A program made the translations under genes and the position numbers. A stretch of 64,000 nt of DNA from Ophiocordyceps camponoti-saundersi (nom. inval.) (lineage: Eukaryota > Ascomycota > Sordariomycetes > Hypocreales > Ophiocordycipitaceae), in NCBI GenBank assembly GCA_003339415.1, contig PDHQ01000001.1, forward strand, positions 124,001-188,000, read 5' to 3'. A model generated the notes under the pieces. It was given only the letters and a program-made list of their open reading frames with translations. It was not told the DNA's origin and did no database searches. This document shows positions 30,779 to 40,434 of this stretch, one piece after another. Positions within the stretch are counted from its first letter, which is position 1. Every line of letters begins with the position of its first letter.

Positions 30779-31998
30779 TCAATCTTCCCTGGCGCTTTTA
30801 GCCGCAGCAGCCTTTTTTTGCTTTCGCAAAGAGGCCTTGCGCTGCGCGACCTGCTTCTCCAACTCGCCGTCGTCATCAGGCTTGGCCTTTTTTCCCTTGG
30901 CTATCTTGGGCTCCGTCTTGGCCTTTTTGGCCTCGGGAGCAGGTGGCTCGGACTTTTCGGCCCCCTCAACGGTCTTGCGCTTCTTTCCAACGTTGGCCTT
31001 TTCGGGGCCAGGAGAGAGCGAGTCGGGTACAACGTCGGCCTCGTTCAACCACAGCTCATCGGTCTGCCAGATAGGGAGGGCGATGGATTTGGGTCCCTTG
31101 ATATAGATGCCCTTGACGTTACGCCACTGTTGCGGCACCCACTTCTCGACGAGCGCGGTGGCGACGGCGGCCACGTTTTCGGCCACGTGCTCGGGCTGCC
31201 AGTGCGCGTATGCCACACGGATGGCCATGCTAATCGTGGGCGCCGGGTTGACGAGGGCACAGCTGATGGCCTTGGTTATTTCCTTGGCCATGTCGGCAGC
31301 TGAGGCGACATTAGGCCCCTCGTCGGCCGGCCTCTTCTTGCGGCCGACGCGCTTGCCGTCGACCTTGGGCCGCTTAGACTGGAGGATGATGGGGATGGGG
31401 CGCTTCTGAGTCGACTTATAAAAGGTCTTGCCGAGGACCTTGGGCAGACGGTTGATGATGCGATCGTCGGCGACGAAGATGTCGTGCTCAGAGAAGAGTT
31501 TGCGTTGGGCCTCGAACTGGCTATACTTTTTCTGGAGTTTAGAAAAGTCGATGACGCGGGTGATGCGCTTGCCCAGGGCGGCGGGGAATTCATCCGAGGC
31601 AAAAACGTCCTTGTAGAGCCGCTGTGGATTGGCCGTGATGGCGCAGATGGTGGTTGTGTCGTCGGTGTTGAGCGGGTGCGGAAGCGGAATCTTGCCAGGC
31701 TTGAGCCTCGACGTCGTGGCCATGTGCCGCTTGGTCGTCAGGGTGAGCCAGATGGGCACAACTTGACCGTCGTCGTCTTCGAGTAAATTGCGTTTAGTCG
31801 ACGGCTCTTTGGCTTCCTCTTTGGCTTCCTTGTGGAGGTGGGCAAGCAGTGCCTTGGAAGCCTTGAGTGTCTGCGACATGAAATCAGTATGCCGAGGAGA
31901 AACGAGGCAAAGAAGATGGGAGAAGGACCGACCTGATCAGCGTCAATAGAGGTCACGACGCCGGAGGCGACTGCGATGACTTCCTTTGACGAAGCCAT
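30779..31998 (-). CDS. Ribosomal L1-fold ribosome-biogenesis protein (Utp30/Cic1-like)
   Basis: Two exons, 31998-31933 and 31870-30779, with a 62-nt intron (GTCGGT...CGCAG), give 385 residues. Utp30 and Cic1 are nucleolar L1-domain proteins that join pre-ribosomes (small-subunit processome and pre-60S respectively). The splice joins IDADQ to TLKASKALLAHL. The L1 fold is visible in PIWLTLTTKRHM, SRLKPGKIPLPHPLN, ITRVIDFSKLQKKYSQFEAQ, LFSEHDIFVADDRIINRLP and KVLGKTFYKSTQKRPIPI; the last two are typical of this family. Later GPKSIALPIWQTDELW marks the second half of the domain. The C-terminus is a Lys/Ala-rich tail with repeated AKKAK-type clusters, as expected for nucleolar RNA-binding factors. 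Which of the two paralogues this is cannot be settled by eye. Confidence 0.87.
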
Positions 31999-33454
31999 TG
32001 GGAAAGACGATGGGATGGATCGTTTGAGGCTTTTGGCTCTGATACGGATCGTCCGTCATAAGCAAAGAGACGTAGTAGAATTTTGAGAGGGAAAAAAAAA
32101 ACTAGAGACCCATATTTTTTCGGAGCCGGAATATGCAGGCTCCGGACCGGGCTTGGCATCGGCCCGGGGGTCCCCACACTTTCTTTCTGAGCCGGCCAGA
32201 CCCGCCGACGTGACCCGTTTCTTTCGGCCAAGGCCGATGACGAACAAAATTGCCTTTTTCAGGCGTCGACTGCGAGGGCGGGAGATGGAATTGGATCCGG
32301 CACGCGCCAGCCAGCGAAAGAAAAAGAAAGGGAAGACCAGGAGTTGGAGAGGCCCTCGGTGGCTGCTTCAGAACTGTGACTTTGCGGCTCGGGCGTCGGA
32401 GAACACAGCATGGCATTGGCGCGCGGGAGGAAGCAGGGCGTCCTGCCGAAGGGGAAAGGGGAGGGGGCGCGAAGGGCCACAGGCTTCTGCTTTGCTTACT
32501 GGCTATGAGGTGAGCAGAGGAAAAAAGGGGAAGAGGGCTGAAGAGGGCTATAATATCGGTACATTCACACATACATATTATACATACATATAGGTAGAGC
32601 GCTATCGAAAGGATTGGAAGATGAAGGGCGGAAGTCAACAGGAAAAAATGACGCAAGGGAAGATGGATCCGACGACAATTTTCCTTCTATACATATGGGA
32701 AGAGACGCGACGAGTGGAGACGTGTTTGCTGCAGTCATCGGTTGGCGGCTGAAGCCAACGTGTTTCCTGAAGCGAGAGATATTGCGGGATGGATGGATGT
32801 GCACGAAGATATGAAGCCGCTGCATTGGATGTTGAGATGTGCATCTTCAGCAGCTTACATACTATGATACTAGGTACAGACTCATCCGTAATCCGTACAT
32901 ACATACAAATCACCTGGCACCTAGCATCTCCATTTACACACTTCTCTCTCTACCAGCTGGCACATATACAGTACGAACATTTCTCCGCGAGAGGAGATAG
33001 GTGGTATGTAGTCCGTATGTACGATCCGTATGTATGCATGTATTACACGTAGAAAGGAGTGAAGAAAAGGTATGTACGGATACACACACGCACAGGAAAG
33101 ACTGAGAGAGAAAAATAAAGACGACATAAAAAAGATGTTCTCTGCATCCCGTCCGTGAATTGGTACGTGTGTGTGTATGTAGGTATGCACCAAGTTTCCG
33201 TAGATGTTAGGCAGTAGCACTCCGTACCTGTAGGTAGTGATGACGCTGCTGCTGCACCGCCCTGCACAACCGGCCGCCGCTGTAGAAGTCGACTGGCCCA
33301 CACCGACTGCACTATAATTACGCCAGTCAGCCCCTGCTGGCAGACCGTGGTAGCAGCCTAGCAGGTACCTACAGGCTACAGATTACAGTGCTATTATAGG
33401 GCGCCCGGGCCCCAGAAAAGAGAGTCACGTCAACGCCAACGCGGTGCGTGAACG

Positions 33455-33455
<1 letters not shown>

Positions 33456-33543
<88 letters not shown>
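33456..33543. repeat. 88-base poly(C) homopolymer
   Basis: An uninterrupted run of C (G on the other strand) starting after AACGA. It is followed by a CT-rich stretch and then an N-gap. A run of this length is unusual and may partly be a sequencing or gap-filling artefact; the true length is unreliable. The G strand could form quadruplexes. Confidence 0.9.
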
Positions 33544-33545
<2 letters not shown>

Positions 33546-33578
33546 TCTCCCTCTCTCTCCCTCTCCTCAACTCCTTTA

Positions 33579-33588
33579 NNNNNNNNNN
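33579..33588. other. Assembly gap of 10 N
   Basis: Ten ambiguous bases between two C-rich repeats. The size is probably a placeholder, so distances across it are not reliable. Confidence 0.98.
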
Positions 33589-33618
33589 CCTTCCTCCTGT
33601 CCCTCCCCTCCTCTCTCA

Positions 33619-33641
33619 CCCCCCCCCCCCCCCCCCCCCCC
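33619..33641. repeat. 23-base poly(C) homopolymer
   Basis: A second C run just right of the gap, ending in CAGGCATCG. It lies in the presumed promoter or leader of the FHA gene. Confidence 0.9.
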
Positions 33642-33893
33642 AGGCATCGCGTTCGTGTCGAACCCACACGAGGCCCGTCCTCTTTAAATACCCTGGTGGC
33701 CCCAGTCTTTTTTCTCTCCCTCTCTCTTCCTGGCTCGTGTTTCTTCTTCATATGTACAGCTCATTCTTCTCTTGACCCTCTTAAGACGCGTATCGACGAA
33801 GAAGTCTTTGTTCTTTTCTTTTTCCTCTCCATCGAGAGATGCCCGTCCTCGTCTGCTGAGCCTCGAGGTTTTACTTGAATCACGTACGTCACG

Positions 33894-35409
33894 ATGGACT
33901 CGTCTCCTTCTCTACCGTCTTCCCACCGCCGCGTCTCCCATCGTGATGGTGGTGGTGGTGATAAAGGTGGAGGACAAGGTGGAGCAGCAGACATGTCGCC
34001 GTCAGGCACCAAGCGTCCGGCCTCGTTGCTCCCGGCCTTCGAACCGCTATCGTCGTCGCCTGGTCTGCCACGTCCGGTGAAGCGTCAGATGACTGGAAGC
34101 TTTCTTCCTACGCCTGTGCCCACCTCGAGCACGGGCATCCTCCCTTCGAGCCCTCCTCGGATCATGCCCTCGTCGCCCGTCCAGGCCGTCTCGGAGCGGG
34201 CTCCCCTCTCTGCCGTGCCGGCCGTCGAGCTCCCCGAGAATGGCGAGTGGGTATCGATGGGCAGGTCAAGCAACTCGTCCACCGTCCAGCTGTCGTCTAA
34301 TCGACTCATCTCACGCGTTCATGTCGTGGCTCGCTACCTGACGGGTGGGAAGATGGAGATCAAGTGCAATGGCTGGAACGGGCTCAAGCTACACTGCCAG
34401 GGCCGCACCTGGGAACTCCTCAAGGGTGATACCTTTACCAGCGAGACTGAGGGTGCAGACGTCATCGTCGACGTGCTTGACGCCCGCGTCATGATCCAGT
34501 GGCCCCGTCTCGCCGAGTCGTCATCTGCTTGGGAGTCGCCCGCCGGCTTGCCCTCGTCGGCCTCGTCTCTTCGCCGTGCCACTCGCATCACCTCGCCTGA
34601 GAGCCCGACGCCGGCCCGACGCATCTCCATGAGCTCACAGCGGCTGCAAGAGTCGATGTTGCAGAGCCTCGCCGCGGTCGACAAACCTGACGGCATCCAG
34701 ATTTATGAAGACGATCCCGGAGTCAGTACCCGTACGGAGGCTACGGCCGAGAACCAGGCCAGCGACGACGACGCCGACGACGACGATCCGGACGAGGAAA
34801 ACGATCCCATTGTGCACTCGTTTGGACCCTTTGGCGCCGACATTGCTGGTCGAATGGCCATGATAATGTCCAAGTCTCCCAAGGCGCCCCGACGACGGAC
34901 GGCTTCGAACCTCACCGACGGCCCACCATCTGACACGGTGAACACCACCATCACGACCACGACCACGACCGCCGCCACGACCGCCGCCACCGCCACCAAC
35001 ACCGTTGACTCCGTGGTGACAAACCACGTTATCAATCAGCTGGCCTTTTCGCGTCTCTCATCCACGCCCCTCTCAACCATCATGCACAACCTCCCGGCCG
35101 ACTGTAAGACCATCGACACCGAGACTCTCCGTAGTGCCATGGAAGCCACGGCCAGCATCGGCATCATCCGACGCCAGGGCAAGGACGCGGCGGGCAAGGC
35201 TCTCGAGAGCGAGTACTACTACGTTCCGGAGCACGACCATGACGAGCACCGCCGCGCCGCCATCGTCGACGGTCTGCGCAAGCCCAGTCTGCGCGCTTGC
35301 AGGAAGCAGCATAAGGTGGGTTGCTTGCTTGGAGATTTCGGTCGCTGCGCTGGACTGACCCTTTTTTGGCCTGCAGCAATATTATTGGAAACGGCCTCGT
35401 ACGCCGTGA
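33894..35409 (+). CDS. FHA-domain protein, Tos4/Plm2-like transcription-associated factor
   Basis: Two exons, 33894-35315 and 35377-35409, with a 61-nt intron, give 484 residues; the second exon encodes only QYYWKRPRTP. In yeast Tos4 and Plm2 are FHA proteins made at G1/S that bind chromatin through histone-deacetylase partners and respond to replication stress. The N-terminus is Ser/Pro-rich. The FHA core is GEWVSMGRSSNSSTVQL then SNRLISRVHVVARYL (about 118-150), with the conserved Gly-Arg-Ser and SRxH phosphothreonine-binding residues, then KCNGWNGLKLHCQGRTWELL. An acidic stretch (DDDADDDDPDEEND) and a Thr/Ala-rich tract follow. The C-terminal domain FSRLSSTPLSTIMHNLP to RKQHKQYYWKRPRTP, with SEYYYVPEHD, is a second conserved block. 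Without the intron the frame would run on into non-coding sequence, so splicing is well supported. Confidence 0.82.
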
Positions 35410-36360
35410 AACCGTGGATTCTTTTACCTTTCTCCGTTCTTAATTTCTTTTCTATTCTCTTCTTCTTCTTCTACCATCCTGGTGTTGACGATGACGATGT
35501 CGATGCCGAGAACCGAAACTCGTGGGTTTTCATTTGGCAGAGTCATACGGTGTTTTTACTATTGCATTTCACTTCTTTTCCCTTTTCTTCACGGGACCGG
35601 GCGTCACCATGATTCGTCTCTTGTCGATTGCCATCGAGAGAATGGGGGCTGGCTCGGGTAGGCGCAAAAAAAAGGGGCATAACAAAAGACAAGACACACC
35701 ACACAAACATACGCACATACACATGCACATACACACGCACAAGCACACACACGCACTTATAACAGAAGAGAACGAAGCGAGGAGGGAGAGACAGACAGAG
35801 GGAGAAAGAGAGAGAGAGAGCCATTCGATCGGAACACAACCTTTTCTCCTCGTCTCCCCTCTTTTTGCCTTATTTCTTCTTCTTCTTCTTCGTCAAGAAG
35901 ACTACGACGGATAAGTCTGGAGGGAGTCGACTTACGTGTATATTCATAATACCCTCCCCCTTTTTTTCTTCTTCTTCATGTGAGAGTAGGTTGGTAGGAT
36001 CATTGGAGAGAAGGGACGCAGCGTCAATCACCTGCTGCCTTCCTACTACCTGCGAGGTTTCTGTACCTAGACGATAGCCTTGCAGTAGGTACAGCCTTGG
36101 AAGGATGGAGGTTTATTGTAAGAGTCGCCTTCGTATGTGCTATTAGTAGTCGTCCTGTGTTTGCCTCCGTTCTGTCTACTACCACCTACCACTACGCTTC
36201 CCCTCAGCTCCCCCCCCCTCCCCATTCCCCATTCCTCATATCAAGGTAGCAGGCAAAGAGACGTCATGCAACCGAGAAAGGTATAAAGAAAGCATCACGA
36301 CCCCTCACGACGCAACCGCCATTCCTCACCCCTCGACGAAGCCACCCATAAAAAACCACC
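35410..36360. other. Intergenic region with CA-rich repeat
   Basis: About 950 bases with no gene. It includes the 3' region of the FHA gene, an imperfect CA-rich repeat (35692-35757), GA runs (about 35805-35820), a TTC-rich tract and TACC-type motifs before the small gene at 36361. Confidence 0.5.
35692..35757. repeat. Imperfect CA/CATA microsatellite
   Basis: CACA, CATA and GCACA units in tandem without a fixed register, in the 3' flank of the FHA gene. Confidence 0.7.
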
Positions 36361-36626
36361 ATGTCCGAACCAAGCACTTCCAAGACCAAAGCCCAACGTT
36401 CGTTTCTTCACCTTACGCCATCTTTATAAAGCAAGCCTACTAACGATGGAGAAAATAAAAAGTAGAAACAGTGGAAACACCGCCTGAAGATCGTGCCCGA
36501 GGGTGGAAGCCGTGCCTCGACAGGACGCAGAGCTGGAGTCGTGAGGATCGGAAGCATAGCCTTCATATGCCTGCCATCGACGCCGTTAAGACGGGGCCTG
36601 GATTCTCGGAGAAGAAGCAGTCTTGA
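36361..36626 (+). CDS. Small two-exon conserved-type fungal protein, 65 residues
   Basis: Exon 1 is 36361-36397 and exon 2 is 36466-36626, with a 68-nt intron that has donor GTTCGT, a perfect CTAAC branch site at about 36439-36443 and acceptor TAG. The product starts MSEPSTSKTKAQ, continues QQTVETPPEDRARGW after the join, and ends VKTGPGFSEKKQS. The core RTQSWSREDRKHSLHM followed by a Gly-Pro-Gly-Phe-Ser-Glu end resembles a family of tiny fungal proteins with a Q/R-S-W-x-x-E-D-x-K-H core; function unknown. No signal peptide or membrane segment. Being short and split, it is easy for automatic annotation to miss. It converges on the next gene with a 232-base spacer. Confidence 0.7.
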
Positions 36627-36858
36627 ATAAGGGGGGATAAAGGAATTATTGGTGTTGGAATTCATCGAGTGGGTTGGTTTCTTGCTTGCTCATCTCGTCA
36701 CTACCTATCCCCTGTGTATTCGTACACGATCCCCCTTCCACTTCGAACATCTCGTTTCCGCCAACTCCGTCAATGCCAGTCATGAAAATCACATGCATCC
36801 GTCCGTCCATCATCAAAGCAAGAACAAACGAAAAGGGCGAAGGGAAAGAAACAAAAGC

Positions 36859-39228
36859 CTACGCCTTCCCTCCTTCGAGCCTCATCTTCCTCATCTGCTC
36901 GCTACGCTCCAACACAGCCCCTCCCAGATACCATCCCAGCGTCCCTCCAACGACGTACCACAGCTTGTTTCCCAGCCTCCACCTCCGCCTTCTCCCCTCT
37001 GGCTGCCCGTCCGTCGACGCCTTCGCCTCTGCGGTTTGAGTCGTCTCGTAGTTGACGAACCCCGTCGGACTCGCAAAATTGCCAGTCACCACAGGCCGCC
37101 CCGTCAGGTCGATGGGGTTGATGGCCGCAGGACCCTCGTTCGCCGATGGTCCGTCTGGGACGATCCGCTGAAATACCAGCACGTCACCGCCTCCCGACAC
37201 CATCTCGTATCCTTGCGCCTGTAGCTTCGCAAAATGCGGTAAGAACTTGCTGGGGCTCGTCAGCCGCAGCAACACCTTGGCTGGAGAAGATGATTCTCGC
37301 GTGTCCGTCTCGGGCGCGCGCCACGTCGTCTCTGCCACGTTGACAGACTTGGTCTCCGCATCGTAGGCGAGGATTTTGTATGATGCCATTCGCTGCTCGC
37401 CCTCTGCCTCTGCCGGCGCCACCTTGACCTCGTAAAACCTGACGCTCGGCCGCCCGAGTCTGCCGCCGGATTCCTTGACAAAGCTCGTCTCCAATCCCTG
37501 AGGTTCCTTCGAATACGGATCCTTTTCGAATCGCTTCCGCTCCAGTCTTGACATTGTCTGCCGTCTGTCCCCTCCTCGGTGGAGGGACGGCTGCAGCTTC
37601 GAAACTTCACTCGAGATTTCACTTGGGAAGCTCTCGTCCATCGAGCTCGGCTCGGCCTCGTCTCGCCCCAAGTTGGCAGCTTCGCCATTCACCTGCTCTC
37701 CGTTGCGTGGAAACAACGTTGACTTTGACCACGAATTGGCAGTGCTCCATGAAGCGGTAAAATCCTCAGGAAAGTCCCAAATGTATTTACCAGTCAAAGC
37801 ATCCTCCTTCTTTCGCCGAGGAGCATCCATAGATGACTCTTCCGAGTCCACTTTCTGCTCTAAATTCGCTCTCTGAAACCTTTGTTCACCGGCTCTGCGC
37901 ATCACTCCTCGTCGGACGTCAGCCGCTGACCCAATTTCCTCCAAACTACTGTCAGTATCAGGCAAGTCAGCTTCGTGCCGCCCCAAGTTGGGCTGGCATG
38001 GACCCGCACTCTTGTTGAGGCCCGTCCGGATCGACGACTCGGCTCCTGGCTTGTTGTAAGCGTCTTGATACTTGCTCTTTGAATGCTTGTTTTCCACATC
38101 TCCGGAAACACCGAGTCCGGCGGTCACATGCTCGGGTAAACTCCTACATTTCTTGGACGCCTGTGAAGGCCGCGTTGTACTCGTGCTCTTGTCGGGTTGT
38201 TTCACGTCACCGGATTTTTTTCCAGCAGTGGGCTGACTCCCGCTTTCGGCTGCGTCGTAGTGCGCGTTATACTTGTCGAGGTCCTCATAGTTCTTTGAGA
38301 GATCTTCGGCAGATGGCTCCATCAGGCCGTCGGGCTCGCGCCAATATGTGGGACCATAGTCGCCCAAATCCTTATAGTCTGTGGCTTGATCACCAGAAGG
38401 CACCGGAACTTTGCCCGGAATCGGCTCGGCTTTCTGCGTCACCGTTTGCTGCTTCTTCTCGTAGGCCGAGAGAAGAGCATCATCGACGACAAATGGAGCC
38501 TTGTATTTCTTCAGGTCTTTGTAGTTCTTGGATTTGTCCTCTGCGCTGAGCTCTGGCAGACCATCCGGCTCGTGCCACTTGACAGGGCCATACTTGTTTA
38601 GATCGTCGTAGTCTTTGGACAAATCCTCAGGCGAGGGATCGGGAAGACCATCAGGCTCCTTCCAAAGTATAGGGTCTTTGTACTCGTCGAGGTCTTCGTA
38701 CCCTCCCGACGGCTGCTCCGAGGCTGTTCCGGTCTCATACCGGGGTTTGACCTGACGTTTGTCTCCTGACCGGGAACCTGCGCCAGAGGAGTCGTTGGAT
38801 ACCCTGCGATTGGTGATGGGGTCGATAAAACTATCGTCTTGCGGTGCCTTCGGCATCGATGAGCTGGATACCGCTGATTGGGAGATGGCCCGGCATGTCT
38901 GGAGTATGCCATATAGTGCAGCCAACTTGTCCTCTTTGAAGCTATGGCGCCTCGGTCGATTTGCGCACTCGCGATCGGCGTTGGCTGCAAAGAAACGTGC
39001 GCGAAACGTATCCCGGACGGTATCGTCGCGATCCCATGACTGGGGGCCACGGCTGAAAGACTCTGTGTACCAGTACTTATTGGCGCGACGACACGACCAG
39101 CGACAGTGAAGGGTCCGATACTGTCTGGATGCGATTGTTGAAACGGCCAAGTTGGACTGTCTTAAACATCTATGCGCCGTCGTGCCCAGTCTGGACCGAG
39201 AAGACGGTGTAGCTGTAGCCGCCAACAT
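36859..39228 (-). CDS. Putative mitochondrial membrane protein with YxDL / EPDGL repeats
   Basis: A single exon encodes 789 residues. The first 60 residues are rich in Arg, Ser and Ala and poor in acidic residues, consistent with a mitochondrial presequence. After KAPQDDSFIDPITNRRVS comes a repeat region at about residues 177-320: five copies of a Tyr-Glu/Lys/Asp-Asp-Leu-x-x-Tyr unit, three followed by Trp-Lys/His/Arg-Glu-Pro-Asp-Gly-Leu, joined by S-x-E-D-x-S-K-x-Y linkers. The middle is charged and probably disordered. A folded segment follows (FYEVKVAPA, YKILAYDAETKSVNVAETTW, KFLPHFAKLQAQGYEMVSGGGDVLVF). One membrane segment near the C-terminus (KLWYVVGGTLGWYLGGAVL) precedes a basic end, suggesting a tail-anchored or inner-membrane orientation. 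I recognise the layout as a fungal protein type but know no established function. The start fits the presequence-like N-terminus. Confidence 0.78.
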   Translation of the reverse strand: MLAATATPSSRSRLGTTAHRCLRQSNLAVSTIASRQYRTLHCRWSCRRANKYWYTESFSRGPQSWDRDDTVRDTFRARFFAANADRECANRPRRHSFKEDKLAALYGILQTCRAISQSAVSSSSMPKAPQDDSFIDPITNRRVSNDSSGAGSRSGDKRQVKPRYETGTASEQPSGGYEDLDEYKDPILWKEPDGLPDPSPEDLSKDYDDLNKYGPVKWHEPDGLPELSAEDKSKNYKDLKKYKAPFVVDDALLSAYEKKQQTVTQKAEPIPGKVPVPSGDQATDYKDLGDYGPTYWREPDGLMEPSAEDLSKNYEDLDKYNAHYDAAESGSQPTAGKKSGDVKQPDKSTSTTRPSQASKKCRSLPEHVTAGLGVSGDVENKHSKSKYQDAYNKPGAESSIRTGLNKSAGPCQPNLGRHEADLPDTDSSLEEIGSAADVRRGVMRRAGEQRFQRANLEQKVDSEESSMDAPRRKKEDALTGKYIWDFPEDFTASWSTANSWSKSTLFPRNGEQVNGEAANLGRDEAEPSSMDESFPSEISSEVSKLQPSLHRGGDRRQTMSRLERKRFEKDPYSKEPQGLETSFVKESGGRLGRPSVRFYEVKVAPAEAEGEQRMASYKILAYDAETKSVNVAETTWRAPETDTRESSSPAKVLLRLTSPSKFLPHFAKLQAQGYEMVSGGGDVLVFQRIVPDGPSANEGPAAINPIDLTGRPVVTGNFASPTGFVNYETTQTAEAKASTDGQPEGRRRRWRLGNKLWYVVGGTLGWYLGGAVLERSEQMRKMRLEGGKA

Positions 39229-40434
39229 GACTGTGAAAGACGAGTAGAGAGGGAAGAAATGAAGACGCCGAATTCAGGCAGAACAAGATGCTTCCGAGGC
39301 TCAGGCTATAAAGAGAGAGGCTTGATATGATGGTCAAAGCCCGGGTCCGGAATGGTGAGTGGATTGCGCGGCCTGTGGTCGGGCTGCGATCTGAACAGAG
39401 GCGGGACTTTGCCGGCCAGCAGCAGGGAGTAATGCACTGACCAAAGAGGCTAAAGAGAAGAGACGTCACGGTAGAGATGGCTTCTGCGAGATAATATGAG
39501 AGGAAAGCAAGGTGAGGTGAGATGAAGGTCAAACGAGCGTCGTCACGCAGAGGAGGGGAAATATGTAGTTGCGAGGCTCGTGACCCGATTCGGCTTAGCG
39601 CCGCGAGAGGGATCAATCGGAAGATGGCGGGGGTCGCGCAAGGCAGCATCCATGACTAGCCTATGGGGTGGCCTCTGGGGTGGCCTCTGGGTATCGTCAG
39701 TCACATCAGTACATAGGGCAGCCCCGTAAATTGCCGTATGAAGTATTGCGACAATGGGCTGGGCGATGAACCAAGGGCTCCCTGCGGGCTCCGCCTCTCC
39801 TAACAGTTCAACGGTGGCACGCTGCTGCACTGGGGTGAGACTCCGTGCGGCGCGGCTTCTCCGGCGACGTTCTTTTAGATCCTTATCAGTCATCAGCCGT
39901 CAGCCCGTCACTCATCAGATACCAGCGACAACGCAGGGTGACGTCACGAGGCTCAGCACAGGAGATAGGGGCACGAGCTGATATTTTCTTTCTGCTTCAA
40001 ATGCTGCCGGGAATTTTACGACCGTGTCTCTGCACGTGTCTCCGAGAAGATGTACGTACATATATGCCTCGTCAAGAAGCTGCTCAAATAACCCTCGAAA
40101 AGACCACATATTCTCATGACTCCATCAAGCACCTCACCTCAGACAGCAGTGCTTCATCAACCGTTGTTAGTGAGGCTTCGCTGATGAACCATGGAAGCTT
40201 AAGGTTAGCGGGCACTTTACGTGCATACTAATTACTAATCTGTAGGTACTAGATGGTGCTACGACCCGTAGGGCCTAGTGGCTTAGTGGCCTAGCTCAGT
40301 CCCTACGTGCAAGGATCGGACAAATATCTTCCCGTTGACAAAGAGTCACGCACGCGCTACCGCACATCACATGCACATGGCAAGAGCAAAAAAAAAAACG
40401 TGACATCATCAAGTCCGCAACTCAACCCATCGCC
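39229..40434. other. Divergent intergenic region upstream of ltn1
   Basis: About 1.2 kb with no supported gene. A 12-base unit GGGGTGGCCTCT is tandemly duplicated near 39664-39687. A 159-codon minus-strand frame (39649-39170) overlaps the start of the 789-residue gene in another frame and has no motif. The stretch around 40240-40310 contains repeated short GGCCTAG-like words. Confidence 0.5.

Larger units (their letters stand above)
31999..33893. other. Divergent intergenic region with assembly gap and homopolymer
   Basis: About 1.9 kb between the L1-domain gene and the FHA gene. No gene is supported; the longest frames (up to 184 codons) have no motif and, near 33440-33750, are poly-Pro or poly-Gly translations of a C tract. 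It holds a TATA/CATA microsatellite near 32566-32595, the poly(C) tracts and N-gap described separately, and a CT-rich leader. Confidence 0.5.

Noticed and set aside
32102..32656. 184-codon minus-strand frame upstream of the L1-domain gene
   Set aside because: No family signal; pyrimidine-rich promoter-type sequence with competing frames on the other strand.
33425..33878. Poly-Pro and poly-Gly frames around 33.4-33.9 kb
   Set aside because: Translations of the poly(C) homopolymer, and they pass through the N-gap.
40240..40330. Possible tRNA or small RNA near repeated GGCCTAG words
   Set aside because: No cloverleaf or conserved internal promoter boxes could be drawn.
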